DNA of 12,952 bases from B1Sed10-231 sp046483385. Its GTDB lineage: Bacteria; Planctomycetota; Brocadiia; SM23-32. This document shows positions 1 to 7,044 of the stretch, piece by piece. Made by a program: the position numbers and the translations under genes. Location of the stretch: the NCBI GenBank assembly GCA_046483385.1, contig JAWODG010000047.1:1-12952 (forward strand). Reading direction: 5' to 3'. Numbering within the stretch: the stretch's first letter is position 1; every line of letters begins with the position of its first letter. The notes under the pieces are model-generated. The model was not told the DNA's origin, did not search any database, and was given only the letters and a program-made list of their open reading frames with translations.

Positions 1-1317
1 CTCCGCCTCGTCCGGCAGCCGGAAGGAGCCTTCGTCCGTCCACAGCATGACCGAACCGTCCCTCAGGACGCCAGCCACCGCCACGACGTCCTCGGTCATC
101 ACCAGATCCTGAGCGACGTCCGCCTTGCGGTAATCGGGCAGTTCCTCGGGCGTATAGGCGTGGGCCACGGGACCCATCGCGCCGACCTTTACCGGCGAGA
201 ACAGCGACTCACCGGGCCAGCCCAGCAGCTTTTGCAGCACGCGCCCGCCCAGCAGGATGACGCGCTGAAGCTGCACCGTCGGCCGTTCGACGGTACCGGG
301 CTCCCGCTGGACGCCGTGCCGCTCAAATACCCGCGACACGGTCTCGTGGATGGTGTGCCCGGTCTCGTCCTCGAACGCCACGCACGGTTCCTGACCGTGA
401 TCGGAGTAGAGCCAGACGTCGTAATCGCGGGACGCGGACCGCTCGGCCGCCCGAAAGATTCCGCGTATGGCTTTGTCGATGCCCTTCAGCGTCCAGTGGG
501 CAAACAACGAGTCCGGGCCCCGGTGATGGGACTGTTCGTCGTAGCCGACGAAATTGCAGGCGACCACGCGCAGTCCGCGAGCGGCGTCCACCCGGGCCCC
601 CAGCGCCACCATCTCCCGCAGCAGAACGCAGAGGGCCACACGCTTGGGTGCGAACCGCAGTTCGCGCAGCAGATCGCGTCGCTCTATGATGCCCCGGAAG
701 GCGTCCACGGCGGCCAGAAGGCTCTCCACGGCCACCAGAGCGGCCATCCGCACGGCGACAAAGATGTGAAGCACCAGCACGATGAGCAGCGAGATAGGGT
801 TCGCCTTGCGCAGCACTTCGCCCAGCCCGAGCGTGGCGGCGCAGAAACTCGATTTCTCCGACCCGCCCGAGTAAACGTTCCCATAGGAACTGCCGCCCTT
901 CAGCAACCCCTCGCCTTCGGAGGCCAGCCGTTCCTCGATGCGGGAGGCCACCATCGGGTTGCCCGCCAGCACGACGTGGCCCGTCTCGTGGTCCCGAAAC
1001 TGGAAGGAGGGAACGGCGCACTTGACGCCATACATCAGTTCGCCCTGCACCGCCGGCGTCGTGGAGGGAATCCCTGAGTAGCAGGACAGCAGGCGGTATT
1101 CGTCACCCTCCAGAAGGCTCGCGGTGAACGGCATGCGTCCGTCGGAGATGGCTTTCTCCAGTTGTTCGCGGGCCAGCCCGTCGATCTGTATGAGGATGAG
1201 CCCCCGCCCTTCCTCCCCCTCGGGAGTGCGGGGCAGGCCCAGCAGGCGCACAGCCCATTCGCTGCGGCTCAGCGCCCGCCGCACCCTCTGCAGCCATGTG
1301 GGCGGTCGCAGGGTCAT
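1..1317 (-). CDS. Alkaline-phosphatase-superfamily phosphodiesterase/phosphatase (partial, C-terminus beyond left edge)
   Basis: The frame is open from an ATG at 1317 to base 1, giving 439 residues without a stop. It shows the metal-site pattern of the alkaline phosphatase superfamily (type I phosphodiesterase/nucleotide pyrophosphatase branch): LILIQIDGL with Asp46, GIPSTTPA with the likely nucleophile Thr86 or Thr87, YDEQSHH with Asp260 and His264, and SDHG with Asp306-His307. A later metal His may be His321 or His386 (GPVAHAY). Members hydrolyse phosphomono- or phosphodiesters with two metal ions. Residues about 174-205 are strongly hydrophobic (PISLLIVLVLHIFVAVRM and onward) and sit between metal-ligand motifs, suggesting a membrane-associated insertion. 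No signal peptide is obvious. The ATG overlaps the stop of the upstream glycosyltransferase gene (ATGA), with a GAGGA ribosome-binding sequence about 8 bases before it. Superfamily assignment is firm. The substrate is unknown; a lipid-linked or polymer phosphate would suit the neighbours. Confidence 0.85.
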   Translation of the reverse strand, partial: MTLRPPTWLQRVRRALSRSEWAVRLLGLPRTPEGEEGRGLILIQIDGLAREQLEKAISDGRMPFTASLLEGDEYRLLSCYSGIPSTTPAVQGELMYGVKCAVPSFQFRDHETGHVVLAGNPMVASRIEERLASEGEGLLKGGSSYGNVYSGGSEKSSFCAATLGLGEVLRKANPISLLIVLVLHIFVAVRMAALVAVESLLAAVDAFRGIIERRDLLRELRFAPKRVALCVLLREMVALGARVDAARGLRVVACNFVGYDEQSHHRGPDSLFAHWTLKGIDKAIRGIFRAAERSASRDYDVWLYSDHGQEPCVAFEDETGHTIHETVSRVFERHGVQREPGTVERPTVQLQRVILLGGRVLQKLLGWPGESLFSPVKVGAMGPVAHAYTPEELPDYRKADVAQDLVMTEDVVAVAGVLRDGSVMLWTDEGSFRLPDEAE

Positions 1318-2609
1318 TCTGTCTCTTCCTCGGCCGGCTCCTCTTCCGCGTGCTGCACGGCTTCGGAGACGGCGCTGATGCGGTTGGCCCAGAGGTCCCA
1401 CTCGCGCTTGAGCGACTCGAGGATGGCGTCCCATCCGCTGGTGTTCAGCTTCCTCTCGCGCCCGCCCGAGGCGAGCACCTCCTCGTAAAGGTTGAGCGCC
1501 CTCTCAACGCACCTGTCCATGGAAAAGGGCCGGGCCGATTCCGCCGCCCTGCGGCGCAGGTCCTCGCGCTCCTGCGCGTCCATCTGCGCCACCCAGTCAA
1601 TGGCGTCCGCGAAGGCGCCCTCGTCCTCTTGCGCCAGCAGACGGCCGTTCTGGCCGTCCTGCACCACTTCGCGCGCGCCGGGTGCATCGATCGCCACCAG
1701 AGGGCAGCCCGCAGCCAGCGCCTCCACCAGCACCATGCCCTGCGTCTCCGTCCGGGACGCGAAGGCGAACACGTCCATCGCGTGGTACGCATCCACCAGT
1801 TCCTGTCCCTTCAGCGTGCCGGTCAAGTGGAGGCGTTCTTCGACGCCGTGCTCGGCGAATGCCTCACGGATAGTCTCCACGGCGGGGCCGTCGCCCACAA
1901 ACAACGCGTGGGCATCCGCCCCGCCCTCGAGAAACGTCGCCGCCGCTCGTGCCAGGAAGGGCAGGTTCTTCTCAGGGGCCAGCCGGCCCACGTGCCCCAC
2001 CACGAACGCGTCCTCAGGCACACCGTGTCGCTCCCGCGCCTGCCGCCCATCCCCCGAGCCGAACTTGTCGATCTCAACGCCTGTCGGGATGACCGATATG
2101 GGCGTCTCCACGCCGCGTTTTCGGAGCGTGTCACGCACGCTCTCGCTGGGGGCGATCACGCGATCGCAGAGATTCGCATAGCCGGTCGCCAGTTCGACGA
2201 TGAAAGGTTTCAGCCCCGGCAGGTCCAGCGGGATGTACTGCGTGTAGTGCTCGTACATGGTGTGATGGGTGAACACCAACGGCACCTGCCGGGCCGCGGC
2301 CCCGCGCAGCGCGCTGTCCCCGATCAGGTAGGGATGGTGGGCGTGGAAGATGTCCGCGTCGAACGCGTCCAGACGCGCGTCCAGTTCGAGGGTCAGCGGG
2401 AGGGCCGCGGCGAAATCGCTGCCCTTCACGTTCTTGACGGCCGCAAGGCGCACAACGTCCCGTTCGTTCTCCGGCTGCCGCCCGTAATCCGGCGCCACCA
2501 CCAGAACGCGGTGCTCCCTTTGCCTGTAACCCTCGGTGAACTGACTCACCGAGTTGGCCACACCCCCTACGTGGGGGAGGTAAGTATTCGTGAACATCGC
2601 TATGTTCAT
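1314..2609 (-). CDS. GT4-family (GT-B fold) glycosyltransferase
   Basis: The protein has 431 residues from the ATG at 2609, beginning MNIAMFTNTYLPHVGGVANS, which is the usual N-terminus of family 4 retaining glycosyltransferases with the GGV loop at 15-17. A HAHHP motif lies at 89-93. The C-terminal Rossmann domain has the nucleotide-sugar site GRLAPEK (Arg209, Lys214). The EX7E pair is Glu288/Glu296 in ETQGMVLVE, followed by ALAAGCPLVA. Length is normal for the family, and no membrane segment or signal peptide is seen. The frame stays open 44 codons further upstream, but that extension is Gly/Ala/Arg-rich and lies inside the preceding gene; the ATG at 2609 has GAGGGA before it and forms an ATGA overlap with that gene's stop. 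The start resembles diacylglycerol glycosyltransferases and mannosyltransferases of the PimB/MgtA type, so a lipid acceptor is possible. Donor and acceptor cannot be read from the sequence. Confidence 0.93.
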   Translation of the reverse strand: MNIAMFTNTYLPHVGGVANSVSQFTEGYRQREHRVLVVAPDYGRQPENERDVVRLAAVKNVKGSDFAAALPLTLELDARLDAFDADIFHAHHPYLIGDSALRGAAARQVPLVFTHHTMYEHYTQYIPLDLPGLKPFIVELATGYANLCDRVIAPSESVRDTLRKRGVETPISVIPTGVEIDKFGSGDGRQARERHGVPEDAFVVGHVGRLAPEKNLPFLARAAATFLEGGADAHALFVGDGPAVETIREAFAEHGVEERLHLTGTLKGQELVDAYHAMDVFAFASRTETQGMVLVEALAAGCPLVAIDAPGAREVVQDGQNGRLLAQEDEGAFADAIDWVAQMDAQEREDLRRRAAESARPFSMDRCVERALNLYEEVLASGGRERKLNTSGWDAILESLKREWDLWANRISAVSEAVQHAEEEPAEEETE

Positions 2610-4891
2610 GCCTGTCCCTCGTCGGCCCGCGCCGTTGCGGGCACTTCCCTGCGCGCTACGGTCACCTCCGAGGCGTCGCCCGCAATAATCGGCTCCTGCC
2701 CCGGCAGCCGGACTTCCACCGGCGGCGCCTCCTCCCGCCACTCACCCTTCCATGATACAGTAATCTCGCCTTCGCTGGCGGTCAATTCGACGCTGAGCGG
2801 GCCATGGGGGGTGGGCGCGGGTCCGAATCTGAGCGCACTCCCCTCCTCCAGCCACTCTTCCGGGATGCCGGAGGCCAGTATCAGGCCACCCTCTTCCTCG
2901 CGGACGAACATGTTGCGCACCATCATGACCCACTCGGCCGCCGCCCACACATGCTGACCGTCGCCCATACAGCCACCCAGCGTGTGGGGGTGTATGGCCT
3001 CCGGCCACTGCCCCGTCGGCGAGGCAAGCTCCGCGACGGCCCTCACCGGATCGAAGAACGCGGGATCGCCCGCCCGGAGCATCACCTGCGCGATGTGCAG
3101 GGTGAGATAAGCGTTGATGCCGGAATGGATAACCTGGTGGAAGAACGCCCCGCGGAGGCCGTAATTCTCCCGCAGGAAGCGCACCGTTGCCAGCAGCCGC
3201 TCGTCATCCGCGTCCCACAGCCGCAGGGGGTAGCCGGCGGCCAGCGAGCCCACGGCGCCCGCGTCCATGCGACGGTAAGGGGACGCCGGAATGCCGGGGT
3301 GCCGCCGCCGGTCGGCCGACCTCTCCAGGCTGCGCTCAACCGCCGCCAGCAGGTCAGCGGCCTCGGCGCGGAAGGCTTCGGCCGGCTTGCCCCGGCCCGC
3401 TCGCTCACCCAGTTCCGCGGCGGCGCGCAGGCCGGCCGCGCACCAGAAGTCGTCCCAGTAGTAGAAGTCATTGTTGCCCAGGTGCTCCGCGCTGAAGCCC
3501 GCCGGCAGCAGCCCCGCGTGGGGCTCATCGCCCTCCGCCGAGGTGCGCTTCCGCCCTATCCAGCGGGCGCCCTTCACCACCGCCTTCAGCCACGCGTCCT
3601 TCGGCTCTCGCCCGGCCAGTCGGCAGAACCGGTTGAATATCCAGAGTACCTCTCCGTTCGCGTCCCACTCACCGTCCTGCGAGTGGAAGTATCCGTCGAT
3701 GCGCTGCTGACCCGGGAAGGTGTCCAGTATGCCCTCAACCCGCTCCTCCATCCCCGCGCACAACATGGCGTGCAGGATGAGGGCCGCGTCGCGGAACCAG
3801 AACCGCTTGTAGGTGTACGGGCCGGGGTAAACGCTCCCCGGAGTGTGCAGAACCAGCGTCCGGAGCGCTGTGTCGTATAGCTCGCGGAAGTCGCGGTCCG
3901 GCACGTCCAGCGCGCAGGTGCCCTGCATGGCCTCCGACCAGTCGCCGGCCTTCTTCTTCGGCAGCACGGGGGCCGATTCGGCATCCAGCGAGAGCGGAAA
4001 CATCGCCTCGATCGCGTCCGACTCGTGGTCCTCGATCCGGAACATGGCGGCGGCCGTCGCCAGTCCCACGTCGCATTCGGCCGCATCGCGCTCTTCCTGT
4101 TCCAGCAGTCCCCGCAACACGTCGCCCCGGTTGTAGGTGGAGACGGCGTGCCGCTCGACCGGTCGGCTGAACCGGACGCATCGCTCGCCATCCACCAGCC
4201 ACGCCCGGCGCTCGTCGGTCAGCTCCACCTCGTGCACGAAACTGACCCCCTCCGGGTTGCACGGCCGCAGGCTCAGCACCAGCCACGCGTCCCGGTTCAC
4301 CTCGTTGCGGCAGCGCAGGTGGCACAGCGGCCCCTCGTCCGAATCCTCCACCCATGCTTCCGTACGCAGGTGCAGCCTGTCGTTGCGCCCCTCGGTCACT
4401 ACCGTCAGACCGTCGCCGGTCTCCAGCGTCTGGTAGATAGCGGGCAGTTCTGCGGGCAGAAGCTGCCGTCCGTCGTCGGCGAACACCGCCGCGTCCACCG
4501 ACCAACCGTCGAAAAACGGCGTCAGCAGGCCGCGGGGGTCCACTATGGGCAGCGCGTTGCAGTCAGGCAGCCCGACGGCGGTCCAGTTCCGGTGCGTCAG
4601 GTTGACGTGGCTGATGGCGAACCCGCGGGGCAGGAAAGACTCGTCGGCGGGGTCGAACTGCCGCTGCACCCAGTAGGGCCAGACCCAGTCGAGATTGTTC
4701 TGGATGACGCGGCTGTTGAGCAGTCCGCGCGCGTGGAAGGCGGCACCCGCGCGCAGCAGTTCCATCGGTGCCCGCACTTCCGAAGGCTGGGCGAACCGGT
4801 CCAGCCGGCTCAGCAGGTTAACGGGATCGAGAAAGCCGTGCTTGTGCGCCAGGCGTCGTATGAGCGCCTTCAGCGGTGACCATCCGAACAT
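2606..4891 (-). CDS. Six-hairpin (alpha/alpha)6-barrel glycoside hydrolase-like protein (amylo-alpha-1,6-glucosidase/GH15-like)
   Basis: The protein has 761 residues. The N-terminal half (to about 330) is beta-rich, like the beta-sandwich domain of six-hairpin glycosidases. Residues about 335-665 form a helical barrel with aromatic/acidic motifs: YTYKRFWFRDAAL (Arg367-Asp368), NDFYYWDDFW (Asp480-Asp481), and GQWPEAIHPHTLGGCMGDGQ (Glu631). Asp368 or Asp481 with Glu631 are the best candidates for acid and base. A small beta domain (about 670-745) closes the protein. Families with this layout cleave alpha-glucans or other alpha-glycosides, but I cannot assign a CAZy family. No signal peptide is visible, so it is probably cytoplasmic. 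It is first in a minus-strand operon with a GT4 transferase (ATGA overlap) and a phosphatase-superfamily gene. The start at 4891 has GGGGGT about 6 bases upstream and follows a good promoter. A GH94 gene with the same barrel fold lies 6 kb away. Confidence 0.82.
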   Translation of the reverse strand: MFGWSPLKALIRRLAHKHGFLDPVNLLSRLDRFAQPSEVRAPMELLRAGAAFHARGLLNSRVIQNNLDWVWPYWVQRQFDPADESFLPRGFAISHVNLTHRNWTAVGLPDCNALPIVDPRGLLTPFFDGWSVDAAVFADDGRQLLPAELPAIYQTLETGDGLTVVTEGRNDRLHLRTEAWVEDSDEGPLCHLRCRNEVNRDAWLVLSLRPCNPEGVSFVHEVELTDERRAWLVDGERCVRFSRPVERHAVSTYNRGDVLRGLLEQEERDAAECDVGLATAAAMFRIEDHESDAIEAMFPLSLDAESAPVLPKKKAGDWSEAMQGTCALDVPDRDFRELYDTALRTLVLHTPGSVYPGPYTYKRFWFRDAALILHAMLCAGMEERVEGILDTFPGQQRIDGYFHSQDGEWDANGEVLWIFNRFCRLAGREPKDAWLKAVVKGARWIGRKRTSAEGDEPHAGLLPAGFSAEHLGNNDFYYWDDFWCAAGLRAAAELGERAGRGKPAEAFRAEAADLLAAVERSLERSADRRRHPGIPASPYRRMDAGAVGSLAAGYPLRLWDADDERLLATVRFLRENYGLRGAFFHQVIHSGINAYLTLHIAQVMLRAGDPAFFDPVRAVAELASPTGQWPEAIHPHTLGGCMGDGQHVWAAAEWVMMVRNMFVREEEGGLILASGIPEEWLEEGSALRFGPAPTPHGPLSVELTASEGEITVSWKGEWREEAPPVEVRLPGQEPIIAGDASEVTVARREVPATARADEGQA

Positions 4892-4938
4892 GCATTACCC
4901 CCGTGGAAGGCCCGAGGCGGGCGATGACCAGCAATTCC

Positions 4939-4967
4939 ATTCTAAGTCCCTCGCCGGGTGGCGGCAA
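4939..4967 (-). promoter_or_regulatory. Sigma70-like promoter of the leftward glycan operon
   Basis: On the minus strand, TTGCCG (4962-4967) and TAGAAT (4939-4944) are separated by 17 bases. The -10 matches the consensus at 5 of 6 positions and the -35 at 4 of 6. Transcription would begin near 4932, giving a leader of about 40 bases before the ATG at 4891. Confidence 0.6.
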
Positions 4968-5025
4968 CCCGCCCGGGGTGCCATGTCGTCTGCCCGGGCA
5001 CTGTGACGATGCATGTAAGAGCTGC

Positions 5026-5094
5026 GTCCGCGCCGCGGACGTCATCCTGAAGCCAGTCGTACGACTGGCCGAAGCCGAGCGGGCTCAGGATGAC
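5026..5094. repeat. Palindrome cluster in the divergent intergenic region
   Basis: Three nested or adjacent symmetrical elements occur here. GTCCGCG-C-CGCGGAC is at 5026-5040. GTCATCCTGA (5041-5050) and its exact reverse complement TCAGGATGAC (5085-5094) bracket a 34-base interior. Within that interior lies GCCAGTCGTACGACTGGC, an uninterrupted 18-base perfect palindrome (5052-5069). The cluster sits between the two divergent promoters. It could be an operator or a REP-like/miniature dispersed element; similar GTCATCCTGA-bounded repeats occur in other bacterial genomes as I recall. No gene is visible in the rest of 4892-5325. Confidence 0.7.
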
Positions 5095-5205
5095 TCTCCT
5101 CGGACAGCGCAACCCATGCTGTAGGTTGATAAAACCGCTTGGTCCTCTTTGCGCCACCGGACTGAACGGATCGGTTGTCCAAATCAGCAGCCGGGAGCGC
5201 TTCAA

Positions 5206-5234
5206 TTGACAAGCACACGGCCGGACTCTACGCT
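5206..5234 (+). promoter_or_regulatory. polX: Sigma70-like promoter of the repair operon
   Basis: A perfect TTGACA (5206-5211) is followed after 17 bases by TACGCT (5229-5234), which keeps the three most conserved -10 positions (first T, second A, last T). The start of transcription would be near 5241, leaving a leader of about 85 bases before the polX ATG at 5326. No SOS (LexA-type) box was recognised around it. Confidence 0.6.
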
Positions 5235-5325
5235 CACAGTACCGGTCCGCCGCCGGTCAAGAGGCCGTGCCGCGCCGCTTGCCACAGTCCCGCTCCATGC
5301 CTTTCCGCTGTCCGGGGGATGCAAC

Positions 5326-7041
5326 ATGGAAAACGCACAGGTGGCCGCCATCTTCAGCGAGATCGGCGATCTGCTGGAGCTGAAAGAAGCCAACCAGTTC
5401 CGCATCCGCTCCTACCGTAACGCCGCCCGAACCATCCGCGACCTCTCCCGGCAGCTTGAGGACATGGTCGATGACGGCGAGGACCTGACGGAACTGCCCA
5501 ACATCGGCGAGAGCACCGCCGAGAAGATCCACGAGATACTCGACACCGGCACCTGTCAGCGGCTCGAGGAGCTGCGGGAGGAGTTGCCCGGCGACCTTCC
5601 CCGGCTTATGCGCGTCCCGCAGGTCGGCCCGCGCAAGGCCATGCAGCTCTACAAGGAGCTGGGCGTGGACAGCATCGAGGACCTCCGCAAAGCGTGCGAG
5701 GAGCACGACGTCCGGGAACTGGACGGCATGGGCGAGAAGACCGAACAGAACATCCTCGAGGGCATCCAGATGCTGGAGAAAACCTCCGGCAGGATGCTCT
5801 ACCGCGATGCCGCCGAGCACGTCGAGTCGCTGGGCCGGCACCTGGACTCGTGCGATGCGCTGAAGCGCTGGCAGGTGGCCGGAAGCTTCCGCCGCTGCCG
5901 CGAGACCGTCGGCGACCTGGATATACTCGTGCAGGCCTCCGACCGCGAGGAAGCCACCGAGCAGATACTCGACCAGGACTCCATCGCGGAAGTCATGAGC
6001 CGCGGCAAGGAGCGGGTCACCGTCCGGCTGGACAGCGGGCTGCAGATCGACTTCCGCTTCTTCGAGCCGGAGTCCTTCGGCTCGGCGCTCCTGTACTTCA
6101 CCGGCTCGAAGGCGCACAACATTGCGGTGCGCAAACTGGCGGTCGAGCGCGACTGGAAACTGAACGAGTACGGCCTGTTCAAGGACGACAACCGCCTTGC
6201 GGGCAAGACCGAGGAGTCCGTTTACCATCGACTGAACCTCGAATGGGTGCCGCCGGAGATGCGAGAAGACCGGGGTGAGGTGCAGGCCGCCGCCGAGGAT
6301 GCCCTGCCCACGCTCATCGAGCTGGACGACATCCGAGGTGACCTTCAGAGCCACACCGATGAGACCGACGGTAACAACACCCTGGAGGAAATGGCGGAGG
6401 CGGCCCGCGAACGGGGCTACGAGTACCTGGCGATCACCGACCACTCCAAGGCCGTCAGTGTGGCCGGCGGCATGGACGAGGACCGCCTGCGGGAGCGGGC
6501 CGACGCCATCCGCCAACTCGACGCGTCGCTGGACGACATCCGACTGCTGGCCGGCGTGGAGGTGGACATCCTGAAGGACGGCAGCCTCGACCTGGACGAG
6601 GACGTGCTGGCCGAACTCGACTGGGTGCTGGCCAGCATCCACTACAACATGAACATGGACGAGGGCAAGATGACCGACCGCATGCTGACCGCCGTCCGCA
6701 GCGGCGTGGTGCACTGCCTGGGCCACCCCACCGACCGCATCATCGGCGAGCGCGAACCGGTCAGCTTCGATGCGGACCGCATCTTCGAGGCCTGCGCAGA
6801 GGAAGGCGTCTGGATAGAGATAAACGCCCAGCCGGACCGACTCGACCTGCCGGACACATACTGCAAGCGCGCGCTCGAGGCCGGCGTCCGGTTCACCATC
6901 TCCACCGACGCGCACAAGCGGGCCGACCTCGACTTCATGCGCTATGGCGTGGCCGTGGCCCGGCGCGGCTGGCTGGAGAAGGACGACGTGCTGAACACCC
7001 GCGGCGTGAACGAACTGCTCGAAAGCATCAAGAGGAGCTGA
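5326..7041 (+). CDS. polX: DNA polymerase family X with C-terminal PHP domain
   Basis: The protein has 571 residues, the normal size for bacterial PolX. An N-terminal helical domain carries helix-hairpin-helix elements (PNIGESTAEKI at 57-67, RVPQVGPRKA at 96-105, DGMGEKTEQN at 133-142). The nucleotidyltransferase palm has the GS motif (186-187), catalytic Asp198 and Asp200 in GDLDIL, and a third Asp242 in QIDFRF. The PHP domain starts near 337 with DLQSHTDETDG (His343, Asp348), then ITDHS (Asp372, His373), Glu412, His439, GHPTD (His467) and STDAH (Asp528, His530). Bacterial PolX enzymes fill short gaps in base excision repair; the PHP domain gives 3'-5' exonuclease and, in Bacillus, AP-endonuclease activity. 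The first PHP position is Gln341 instead of His. The ATG at 5326 is preferred because GGGGGA lies 6 bases upstream and homology begins there; the frame is open earlier but composition is non-protein-like. First gene of a repair operon, with ligA 3 bases downstream. Confidence 0.96.
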   Translation: MENAQVAAIFSEIGDLLELKEANQFRIRSYRNAARTIRDLSRQLEDMVDDGEDLTELPNIGESTAEKIHEILDTGTCQRLEELREELPGDLPRLMRVPQVGPRKAMQLYKELGVDSIEDLRKACEEHDVRELDGMGEKTEQNILEGIQMLEKTSGRMLYRDAAEHVESLGRHLDSCDALKRWQVAGSFRRCRETVGDLDILVQASDREEATEQILDQDSIAEVMSRGKERVTVRLDSGLQIDFRFFEPESFGSALLYFTGSKAHNIAVRKLAVERDWKLNEYGLFKDDNRLAGKTEESVYHRLNLEWVPPEMREDRGEVQAAAEDALPTLIELDDIRGDLQSHTDETDGNNTLEEMAEAARERGYEYLAITDHSKAVSVAGGMDEDRLRERADAIRQLDASLDDIRLLAGVEVDILKDGSLDLDEDVLAELDWVLASIHYNMNMDEGKMTDRMLTAVRSGVVHCLGHPTDRIIGEREPVSFDADRIFEACAEEGVWIEINAQPDRLDLPDTYCKRALEAGVRFTISTDAHKRADLDFMRYGVAVARRGWLEKDDVLNTRGVNELLESIKRS

Positions 7042-7044
7042 GAC

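Noticed and set aside
160..1077. 305-codon plus-strand frame and a 232-codon minus frame (323-1021) at the left edge
   Set aside because: Both are shadows of the phosphatase-superfamily gene, which is open from 1317 to base 1 and carries the metal-site motifs.
1296..2957. 553-codon open frame on the plus strand opposite the GT4 gene
   Set aside because: It lies antisense to a clear GT4 glycosyltransferase and the 3' end of the glycosidase, and shows no family motif.
2804..3880. 358-codon open frame on the plus strand opposite the glycosidase
   Set aside because: Antisense shadow; the minus frame has conserved barrel motifs such as WFRDAAL and WPEAIHP.
5149..5325. 59-codon upstream extension of polX
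   Set aside because: The extension would begin upstream of the promoter at 5206-5234, is not protein-like, and ATG 5326 has a good ribosome site and begins the family homology.
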